A DNA stretch of 30,929 nt, from positions 1 to 30,929 of the forward strand of contig WRCR01000005.1 in the NCBI GenBank assembly GCA_009783865.1. Direction: 5' to 3'. Position 1 is the stretch's first letter. Each line of letters opens with the position of its first letter. Positions 9,235 to 16,466 of this stretch are shown here, one piece after another. Source of the DNA: Planctomycetaceae bacterium (GTDB taxonomy: Bacteria; Planctomycetota; Planctomycetia; Pirellulales; Thermoguttaceae). The position numbers and the translations under genes were made by a program. The notes under the pieces are model-generated. The model was not told where the DNA came from, ran no database searches, and was given only the letters and a program-made list of their open reading frames with translations.

Positions 9235-11061
9235 ATGCAACTAACATTTATAGATTACTCAATTCTAACTATCTATTTCTTTGCGCTGTTCGGTCTCGGC
9301 ATCAGGTCGATGCTCCGGGCAGGCAAAAGTTCGTCAGAGTTCTTTCTCTCCGGCAGGTCAATGCCGTGGTGGCTGCTAGGCTTTTCTATGGTCGCAACAA
9401 CCTTTGCCGCCGACACACCGAATCTGGTGACGAATATGGTCAGGGAAAACGGCGTTGCCGGCAACTGGCTCTGGTGGGCTTTCCTCCTGACCGGAATGAC
9501 GACCGTGTTCATCTATGCCGGACTCTGGCGGCGATTGGGACTGATGACAGACATCGAATTCTACGAAATTCGGTACAGCGGAAAATCCGCCGCCTTTCTC
9601 CGGGGATTTCGAACAATCTACATCGGTCTGATAGGCAACGTAATCATCATGGCTACGGTAACGCTGGCGATTATCAAGATTCTCAATATTCTCATCGGCA
9701 GCGACCCGTTCACTACGGTTGTGTTCGCCGGACTGATAACCACGATTTACGCTATGCTCGGCGGTCTCGTTGCCGTTATCTGGGCTGACTTCGCCCTCTT
9801 TATTCTGGCAATGACCGGCTCCGTTGTCGCGGCATGTTATGTCCTCTATCTGCCTGAAGTCAACGGACTTTCAGGACTGTTAAGTCATCCGAATGTTGTC
9901 GACAAGATGTCGTTCTTTCCCGACTTTACCAACTTCGACCTTGTCGTCATTCTGCTGGTGATTCCCTTGCTCGTTCAATGGTGGAGCGTTTGGTATCCGG
10001 GGGCAGAACCGGGCGGCGGCAGTTTCATCGCTCAACGAATGTTGTCAGCGAAGAGCGAATCCCACGCCATCGGCGCAACGCTTTTCTTCAATTTCTGTCA
10101 TTATGCCGTGCGTCCGTGGCCTTGGATTATTGTCGCCTTTGCTTCGTTGATAATTTTTCCAGACCTTGCATCGCTTCGGGAAAAGTTTCCGAATCTGCCC
10201 GACCACATGATGAAACACGACATGGCATATCCGGCAATGTTAACGTACTTACCGTCCGGCTGGGCAGGATTAGTACTTGCCTCGCTCTTCGCAGCGTACA
10301 TGTCAACGGTAGCAACGCTTTCGAATCTCGGTTCAGCCTACATGGTCAACGATTTTTATCATCGTTTCGTCAATCCGAAAGCGTCGGAAAAACAACTTGT
10401 CTTTGCAGGACGTTTGTGGACGGTGCTTTTGATGATAATAGCATCTGCTCTCGCTTTGCAATTGAGCAGTGCTTTGGACAGTTTCGAAATTCTGCTCCAA
10501 ATCGGAGCGGGAACGGGCTTGCTCTTCCTGCTTCGCTGGTTTTGGTGGCGCATCAACGCTTGGAGTGAAATCTCCGCAATGGCGATTGCGTTTCCTACAG
10601 CACTGTACTTCAAACTCTGGCACTTTCCGTTGATGAATGTGATGTTTCCTGAGGGAATTCCGAATGCCCTGAATTTTTCATCGTCAATGCAACTGGTTAT
10701 CGGTGTTACGGTTACGACTATCGGCTGGGTTATCGTGACTTTGCTTACGCCGCCGGATGACGAAAAGAAACTCCGTGAGTTCCTGCGAAAATCACGTGCC
10801 GGAGGACCGGGCTGGAAAAACGTTATCGAAAAGGCGAAAACCGAAGGCGACTCGCTCGGCTTTGACGAGGGATATAAATGGCCTGTGCCGTTTGGCATAT
10901 TCTGTTCGCTCATCGGATGTGTCAGTGTATATTGTGCTTTGTTTGCAACAGGGCTTTTCCTATACGGACGATTTTACGAGGGATGTACTTTGTCCGTTAT
11001 TTCCGTTGTCAGTGCAATCGTACTGTTTGTGTCGTGGAAAAAAATCGCCGGTGAAAATTAA
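9235..11061 (+). CDS. Sodium/solute symporter, SSS family
   Basis: This gene encodes 608 residues from the chosen ATG at 9235; an in-frame TTG at 9214 would add seven residues and is less likely. About 13 hydrophobic membrane segments are visible. SSS-type features include the first helix IDYSILTIYFFALFGLGI, then FFLSGRSMPWWLLGFSMVATTFAADTP (about 39-65), and the conserved loop around RRLGLMTDIEFYEIRYS. The family couples Na+ flow to import of sugars, sialic acid, myo-inositol or similar solutes across the inner membrane. Its place after three carbohydrate genes suggests it imports a product of the secreted glycosidases. The end is followed after only 8 bp by the methyltransferase gene. TATAAT occurs at 9200-9205 but has no good -35 partner. 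Confidence 0.93.
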   Translation: MQLTFIDYSILTIYFFALFGLGIRSMLRAGKSSSEFFLSGRSMPWWLLGFSMVATTFAADTPNLVTNMVRENGVAGNWLWWAFLLTGMTTVFIYAGLWRRLGLMTDIEFYEIRYSGKSAAFLRGFRTIYIGLIGNVIIMATVTLAIIKILNILIGSDPFTTVVFAGLITTIYAMLGGLVAVIWADFALFILAMTGSVVAACYVLYLPEVNGLSGLLSHPNVVDKMSFFPDFTNFDLVVILLVIPLLVQWWSVWYPGAEPGGGSFIAQRMLSAKSESHAIGATLFFNFCHYAVRPWPWIIVAFASLIIFPDLASLREKFPNLPDHMMKHDMAYPAMLTYLPSGWAGLVLASLFAAYMSTVATLSNLGSAYMVNDFYHRFVNPKASEKQLVFAGRLWTVLLMIIASALALQLSSALDSFEILLQIGAGTGLLFLLRWFWWRINAWSEISAMAIAFPTALYFKLWHFPLMNVMFPEGIPNALNFSSSMQLVIGVTVTTIGWVIVTLLTPPDDEKKLREFLRKSRAGGPGWKNVIEKAKTEGDSLGFDEGYKWPVPFGIFCSLIGCVSVYCALFATGLFLYGRFYEGCTLSVISVVSAIVLFVSWKKIAGEN

Positions 11062-11069
11062 AACACATT

Positions 11070-12329
11070 ATGACACGAAGACAAACCTTTCAAAATACGC
11101 TTTATACTAACGACAACCTGTACGTTCTTTCTGGTATGAACAGCGGACTGGTTGACTTGATATATCTCGACCCGCCGTTCAACTCGAAACGGATGTATTC
11201 CGCACCGATAGGCAGTAAAGCCGCCGGTGTCAGTTTCAAAGATATGTGGACTTGGAAAGACGTTGAAGAGTATTGCCTTGATACGCTTGCTACCAAGTTT
11301 CCCGAATTGACAAAGTATATCGCAACTGTCGGCGGTATTCACGGTAAAGCGATGATGGCGTATCTGACTTATATGGCGCAGCGCATCATCGAAATGCACC
11401 GCATTCTCAAAGACACCGGTTCACTTTACCTCCATTGCGACCCGACGGCGAGTCACTATTTGAAAAGTTTACTGGACGGTATTTTCGGGAAAAACAATTT
11501 TCGTAATGAGATAATTTGGTATTATACGGGAGGAACAGATACAAAAAGAACATGGCAAAAAAAGCATGATATTATTCTTTTTTATACTAAAACCGATGGG
11601 TACTTGTTGAATCCTTGTTATATTCCTTTTAATATAAGTACAATCAGACGATTTAATAAAACTGATGCAGACGGCAGAAGATACAAGATTAACAAACTTA
11701 AAGATGGCAGGATTACGAGAACCTATATGAAGGAAGACGGTAAATTGGCTCCTGATTATTGGGGTTTTCCAATAGTAAATATCACTTCAAAAGAGGGAAC
11801 CGGTTATCCCACTCAAAAACCGCTCGCACTTTTGAAACGAATTATTTTAGCATCGTCCAACGCAGGCGACATCGTAATGGACCCATTCTGCGGCTGTGCT
11901 ACAACCTGTGTTGCCGCCCAACAGTTAGGACGAAAATGGATTGGCATCGACATCGAACAAAAAGCAGTCGGCATATTAGTCGAAAGATTGAGCGACGATG
12001 CCGGCCTCTTCAAGGATTTTGTTGCAACGGACATAATACCGAAACGAAACGATGTTAAGGAAGTGTTGCCGTCAGAACCCGTCAAACAACGATTATACAG
12101 AGAACAAAATAGAAAATGCAATGCCTGTGGAGTTGAATTTGAAATACGCAATCTTGTAATTGACCACATCCAGCCGAAATCAAAAGGCGGCGGCGATTAT
12201 TACGAAAACTATCAGTTGCTCTGCGGTTCGTGTAATTCTATTAAGGGTGACCGGACGATGGAATATGTACGTATGAAACTCGCCGCCGCTGAAGCACTAA
12301 TGAAGAATAAAATTATCTTCGGAGAATAA
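11070..12329 (+). CDS. DNA methyltransferase (beta class, N6-adenine/N4-cytosine) fused to C-terminal HNH nuclease domain
   Basis: This gene encodes 419 residues and begins 8 bp after the symporter. The amino-methyltransferase catalytic motif IV (LDPPF, D34-F37) comes before the SAM-binding motif I (DPFCGCATT, from D271), which is the beta-class order. The segment between them (about residues 140-230, with TGGTDTKRTWQKKHDIILFY) would contain the target recognition region. The C-terminus (about 340-405) is an HNH module: Cys pairs C350/C353 and C385/C388 as a zinc site, and VIDHIQPKSKGG with catalytic H366. Methyltransferases with an attached HNH domain are known in phages and mobile elements; the domain may cut, nick or just bind DNA. 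No separate restriction gene or specificity subunit is present. Bases 11500-11700 are about 30 percent G+C, well below flanking sequence, suggesting exchange of the recognition region. The gene is out of theme with its metabolic neighbours. Confidence 0.92.
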   Translation: MTRRQTFQNTLYTNDNLYVLSGMNSGLVDLIYLDPPFNSKRMYSAPIGSKAAGVSFKDMWTWKDVEEYCLDTLATKFPELTKYIATVGGIHGKAMMAYLTYMAQRIIEMHRILKDTGSLYLHCDPTASHYLKSLLDGIFGKNNFRNEIIWYYTGGTDTKRTWQKKHDIILFYTKTDGYLLNPCYIPFNISTIRRFNKTDADGRRYKINKLKDGRITRTYMKEDGKLAPDYWGFPIVNITSKEGTGYPTQKPLALLKRIILASSNAGDIVMDPFCGCATTCVAAQQLGRKWIGIDIEQKAVGILVERLSDDAGLFKDFVATDIIPKRNDVKEVLPSEPVKQRLYREQNRKCNACGVEFEIRNLVIDHIQPKSKGGGDYYENYQLLCGSCNSIKGDRTMEYVRMKLAAAEALMKNKIIFGE

Positions 12330-12381
12330 CCTTGAACAGAATTCAATTTGTGAACCCCCTCTAACATCGAAAGGAATTATC

Positions 12382-13179
12382 ATGTCAAAAATTTATTACG
12401 TCGGCGATTGGGCGGTCATGCTCGGTCCCGTTTTTGCAGAAACACCGTTCAACTACGCCGTCAAAGGAACCGACATATTCAACTACGGAAAATGGTTGAA
12501 AGAAGCATTGGAATCTACCGGCGAACATCAAGTCGACAGCATTCCGGCTTGGGAATTCTACCGCAACGGACCTGGCGAATACGAAAGAATCCTAGAAGAG
12601 TACGATGTATTCATTTTTTCAGATGTCGAGGCGAAGAATTTTCAGTTGGCACCTTCGTTCTTCGACCGGAGCAAGTTCGGCAAAAAACCGCTGACTTTTC
12701 CCGACCGGGTTCGTTTAACCGTTGAAGCGATTCAAGGCGGCAAACACGCTATGTTTCTCGGCGGCTGGCTCAGTTTCAACGGCGAAATGGGAAAAGGCGG
12801 CTGGGGAAGAACCGGTTTGAAAGCCGTGCTGCCCGTTAATTGTTTGGAAATTGAAGACCTGTGCGAAAGTACCGAGGGCTGGACGGCAACTGCGGTGCAA
12901 AAAGACCATGCCCTTTTGCGCGGTCTCGATTTAACGGCAATGCCGCCGATTCTCGGATATAACTGTGTCAAGCCGCGTGAGGGCTGCGAAGTTGTTGCGG
13001 TTTGGCAAGGCACCGAAGACCCGATGCTTGCCGTCGGACAGTTCGGCAAGGGACGTACTTTGGCATACACTTCTGACCCGGCACCGCATTGGGGCTGCAA
13101 CTTCGTCTATTGGAATGACTATCAGAAGTTTTGGCTGAACGCCGTTTCATGGCTGCTAAATCCCGAAAAATACGTATAA
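12382..13179 (+). CDS. Class I glutamine amidotransferase-like protein (COG5426/PF07090 type)
   Basis: This gene encodes 265 residues with AAAGGA 7 bases before the ATG and no signal peptide. The sequence fits the uncharacterised glutamine-amidotransferase-like family: KIYYVGDWAVMLGPVF at the start, the FNYAVKGTDIF segment, YDVFIFSDVEAKNF (about 74-87), the GGKHAMFLGGWLSFNG turn (about 120-135), LGYNCVKPR, and ending in PAPHWGCNFVYWNDYQKFWLNAVSWL. At the nucleophile-elbow position the residues are GGW rather than the GxCxG cysteine of true amidotransferases, so glutaminase activity is doubtful. Such proteins are often found beside sugar catabolism genes, which fits this cluster, but no reaction is established. 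The family assignment is fairly sure; the function is unknown. Confidence 0.8.
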   Translation: MSKIYYVGDWAVMLGPVFAETPFNYAVKGTDIFNYGKWLKEALESTGEHQVDSIPAWEFYRNGPGEYERILEEYDVFIFSDVEAKNFQLAPSFFDRSKFGKKPLTFPDRVRLTVEAIQGGKHAMFLGGWLSFNGEMGKGGWGRTGLKAVLPVNCLEIEDLCESTEGWTATAVQKDHALLRGLDLTAMPPILGYNCVKPREGCEVVAVWQGTEDPMLAVGQFGKGRTLAYTSDPAPHWGCNFVYWNDYQKFWLNAVSWLLNPEKYV

Positions 13180-13202
13180 ACAGTAAAATACGTATAAACA
13201 AT
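13167..13202. repeat. 18-bp tandem repeat, two near-identical copies, overlapping a stop codon
   Basis: Copies at 13167-13184 and 13185-13202 share AAAATACGTATAAACA and differ only in the second-last base (GT versus AT). A decayed third start (AAAATTTATG) follows. The first copy includes the last codons and TAA of the amidotransferase-like gene, so the duplication probably arose by replication slippage and re-created the 3' end of that gene. Confidence 0.85.
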
Positions 13203-13382
13203 AAAATTTATGTAATTCATACATGCGGCATTCCCGGAAAAAAGGTAATTTGCAGCGCATAGACCTTGCCGATACGCCGCGATGTAGGTTTTGTCTAAAA
13301 GTTTAGCAGCCTCATAAAACAAGCGCAGCGAAATAAATAAAAATCGCTTGCAATTTTCCAAATTTCCAAGGATCGGTAAAAA

Positions 13383-16300
13383 ATGAGAATGAATCTCCCA
13401 GTCCCTGTCTGCAAACTTGTTTTCTTGCTTTTTTTCGCAATGTTCTTGGTTTTCGGCTCTTCGGTTCTTGCCGATGACCTCAAGGTTACCGGCGGCAACG
13501 GCGGTGCCGCCGGTGATTGGAATGGGAAAGACGGCAAAGTCGAAGACAACGATTTAGGTACTAAGACGGAAAAGAAGGGCGGCAGCGGCGGAGCCAGTCG
13601 TGTCGTTCCCGGTATTGGCGGCACGGCATCATACTCGTCTCATGAAATTGACACGTCGAATGGTGACGGCAAGGACGCAACCGGAAGCCCCAGACCGGGA
13701 GCAGGCGGCGGCGGGGGAGCGGCAGTATGGGAATCTTCATCGCACTCGGCAAAATATGATGCTATGCGCATTACCGGCGGCGATTCAAACTCCGGCGGCG
13801 GCGGTGACGCGCTGGTCGCCATTTGGGAAAATGCTGTCGAAATTGCCGGGAATGTGTACATCACCACGGGCGAACAAAAAGGATTGTTACCGGCAGGAAG
13901 TGCTTCGCTTCATCACGACGGCGGCACTCTCGCTATCGGCGGACAGATAATATTAGAAAATAAATCTCTGTTGCCGCTTATTACTAATGCAACTTATCAC
14001 ATGACAGATGGAGCATTAGAAATTACGAGCGGGTACAACGGCAATAACAAGAACCGCAATATTTTCGACGACAAAAGTACTCTGATAAAAGGTACGATAA
14101 AAATTGACGGCGATAAAGACAAAACCTTCGTCGTTCACTCCGGCAACTATGCGACACTCAATCAAGCCGTTGAAGGCGGCGGCAAGTTTTTCAAAGACGG
14201 CAGCGGTACACTCATTCTCAGCAAGGAAAACACTTATACGGGAGATACTTTCGTTGACGGCGGTATCCTGCAAGTCGGCGACAAAGACGGCAACGGAACA
14301 ATCGGTACGGAAGACGGAGCCGGTCATTATTTGTACGACAAAGGTCTTGCCGTCGGCAAAGACGCTTCGATAATCTTCAACAAAAATTCGTACACTCTTG
14401 CTCAAGTCAACGGTATCTTAATCAAAGACGGCGGCAGTTTGGTTTTCCAAAACTCAACCGGCGATAATTTCCTTGAAAGCGATGTAACGCTCTGGAGCGG
14501 TGCTCATCTGCGGTTTGATACACCGGGCGAGTTCACCAATACGGCAAACGGACTGATTTCGGGATACGGAGATGTTATTGCTCAAGGAATCGGAAGCAAA
14601 ACCATCTTAACAGAAAACAACACGTACAGCGGTAAAACGATAGTCGGTGAGTACCATGAACTTGAACTTCAAGGTTTGCTGGGGGCAAAAAGTGACGAAA
14701 TCGGAATTTACGACGGCGAAATAAAAATTGACGGCACATTGACGTTTAACAAAACCGACACGGCGGGTCCGACGAGAATCCAAGTTCTCAATGGACAAAT
14801 CATCGGCAAAGGCAATCTGAATCAGTTCAGCGAAAACCGGTTAATCCTGACCAATGCGGCAAGCATCAGCGGCGATGTCGTTATAGGAAAAACACCCGAA
14901 TCGATGTCTGAACTGGAAGTTTCGGGACAGGGTTCGTTCCATGCCGATGGGAGTTTGACCGTCAATGCAACCGGCGTTTACGTACTGCCGCCGGGGAACT
15001 TTGAACGCAATAATTTTGCCAATCTCGACACTGCCATCGGCTGGACGAGTACGGGCAGAACAAGGTTCGACCCTTACACCTCGAACACGACATTTGGCGG
15101 AACGGCTTATTTCAACGAGAGTTCCGTTTGGGCTGTTGATATCGCAGAGGTTCGTAACGGCGACAATCCCGGCGCACTCCGGTTTGCAGAACAGGGATTC
15201 ATCGGCGAAGACGGTGAACTCGACGCTGCCGGAGCAAATACCGCGCTCAATTTCGCCAACACAATGCATTTTTATTCACTTGAAGCGTTAAATGACGAAG
15301 GGGTCGGCTATCTCAATGTCTCCCGAAACGATATTGCACGAGTCAGCGATATTTTCGTCAACAGTATGCTGCTGCACAATGCCGGTGCGATTCGGACTGC
15401 CGTTGCCGACAGAATTGACTTTGCAATGTACCACATGGCTCTTGACGCGAAAGCTATGAAAAGCTGTGACCGTGCAAAAACGCATCGGTTCAGCGGCAAT
15501 TCCGTTTGGATGAACTACATCGGCAGAACTAATCTGATGAAAACGAGTTATATCGACTCTCAATCCGATAGATTCACTTTCAAAAGTCATGGTGTAAATC
15601 TTGGTTTCGATATTTTGGCATCCAAACGATTTGTACTCGGTACAGTTTTCAGTTATGAAAATCACAAGGGAAAACTTGCAGCGCACAATGTTTTTACCGA
15701 CCAAGTCAAGTCAAACGATTATTCCATTGGACTTTACGGCGGATACCGATTCGATAACTGCTTCGACATTCGCGGTTCATTCGGCTTCGGAACTCAGAAC
15801 TATGACGTACAGCGGTATCAGGAATTCGGATTGAATCCGGGAGTGTATCTTGCGTCAAGCAAAGGAAACACAGTCGAAGCATCATTTGAAATCGGAAGAC
15901 GTTTCTATTGCAGCGGCTGTAAATGCAAACACGGCTGCAAGTGCCAGTTATCGTTCAGACCAGTCATCGGATTCGATTATTACGTCAATCAAATCGGCGG
16001 TGCGCAGGAAAAACGCAACTTGTTTCAAGGGAACCAAAATTATGGTTTGAAGTACGACTCTATGCAACTGAACCAGATGTTTCTGCGTGTCGGCAGCGAT
16101 GTTCAGCGGTATTGGAATTGTTTCCGATTCAGCGCGGGGTCTTATTATTCGTATCTGATGAACAAAGACGGCAGCCGGTTGTCGGCTTGGGCTTCGGATG
16201 AATTTCACGGAAACAAGGTTGTAGGAAACAATTTAGGACGCAACACTATTACCGTAAATTTGGGCGGCAACTTATTCTTGAATGATGAACGCACGATTTC

Positions 16301-16394
16301 GCTGTTCGTCAACTATGAAGGTGATTATTTTGCCGACCGCTCCGGTACACCGTTTGGACACAACGGCATTGCCGGTTTTCAGTGCCGGTTTTAG
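13383..16394 (+). CDS. Autotransporter (type V secretion) with passenger-associated repeats and C-terminal beta-barrel
   Basis: This gene encodes 1003 residues. The signal peptide has a long hydrophobic core and ends near SSVLADD (about 30). Residues of about 35-140 are very Gly/Ser rich (GGNGGAAGDWNGKDGK, AGGGGGAAVW, NSGGGGDAL). The passenger has autotransporter-associated beta-strand repeats, clearest as GSGTLILSKENTYTGDTF (about 276-293) and a second weaker copy at GSKTILTENNTYSGKTI (about 407-423). The last 300 or so residues form an autotransporter barrel (WMNYIGRTNLMKT, GVNLGFDILAS, NDYSIGLYGGYRF) ending in the aromatic terminus GFQCRF expected for BAM insertion. It should display a beta-helical passenger at the cell surface; the ligand is unknown. 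A cysteine cluster (C843, C846, C848, C852, C854) lies in a predicted barrel loop, which is odd for this family. It has its own 200-bp upstream gap, so it is probably a separate transcription unit. Confidence 0.9.
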   Translation: MRMNLPVPVCKLVFLLFFAMFLVFGSSVLADDLKVTGGNGGAAGDWNGKDGKVEDNDLGTKTEKKGGSGGASRVVPGIGGTASYSSHEIDTSNGDGKDATGSPRPGAGGGGGAAVWESSSHSAKYDAMRITGGDSNSGGGGDALVAIWENAVEIAGNVYITTGEQKGLLPAGSASLHHDGGTLAIGGQIILENKSLLPLITNATYHMTDGALEITSGYNGNNKNRNIFDDKSTLIKGTIKIDGDKDKTFVVHSGNYATLNQAVEGGGKFFKDGSGTLILSKENTYTGDTFVDGGILQVGDKDGNGTIGTEDGAGHYLYDKGLAVGKDASIIFNKNSYTLAQVNGILIKDGGSLVFQNSTGDNFLESDVTLWSGAHLRFDTPGEFTNTANGLISGYGDVIAQGIGSKTILTENNTYSGKTIVGEYHELELQGLLGAKSDEIGIYDGEIKIDGTLTFNKTDTAGPTRIQVLNGQIIGKGNLNQFSENRLILTNAASISGDVVIGKTPESMSELEVSGQGSFHADGSLTVNATGVYVLPPGNFERNNFANLDTAIGWTSTGRTRFDPYTSNTTFGGTAYFNESSVWAVDIAEVRNGDNPGALRFAEQGFIGEDGELDAAGANTALNFANTMHFYSLEALNDEGVGYLNVSRNDIARVSDIFVNSMLLHNAGAIRTAVADRIDFAMYHMALDAKAMKSCDRAKTHRFSGNSVWMNYIGRTNLMKTSYIDSQSDRFTFKSHGVNLGFDILASKRFVLGTVFSYENHKGKLAAHNVFTDQVKSNDYSIGLYGGYRFDNCFDIRGSFGFGTQNYDVQRYQEFGLNPGVYLASSKGNTVEASFEIGRRFYCSGCKCKHGCKCQLSFRPVIGFDYYVNQIGGAQEKRNLFQGNQNYGLKYDSMQLNQMFLRVGSDVQRYWNCFRFSAGSYYSYLMNKDGSRLSAWASDEFHGNKVVGNNLGRNTITVNLGGNLFLNDERTISLFVNYEGDYFADRSGTPFGHNGIAGFQCRF

Positions 16395-16420
16395 GTATTC
16401 TACTTCGACGGGACAATACG

Positions 16421-16443
16421 AGCGGGAAACTGCGTTTCCCGCT
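16421..16443. terminator. Stem-loop between convergent genes, likely bidirectional terminator
   Basis: A perfect 10-bp inverted repeat AGCGGGAAAC / GTTTCCCGCT with a 3-nt TGC loop lies in the 72-bp gap between the convergent autotransporter and GH84-like genes. A short A/T-rich stretch (AAAAACGTTTTT) follows at 16451-16462. Position and structure suggest termination of both transcripts. Confidence 0.7.
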
Positions 16444-16466
16444 GTTTCCCCAAAAACGTTTTTCAA

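Noticed and set aside
13205..13228. AATTCATACA near 13214 resembles part of the 38-bp element, upstream of the autotransporter
   Set aside because: Only 10 bases match, the inverted repeat arms are absent and no promoter lies at the same distance.
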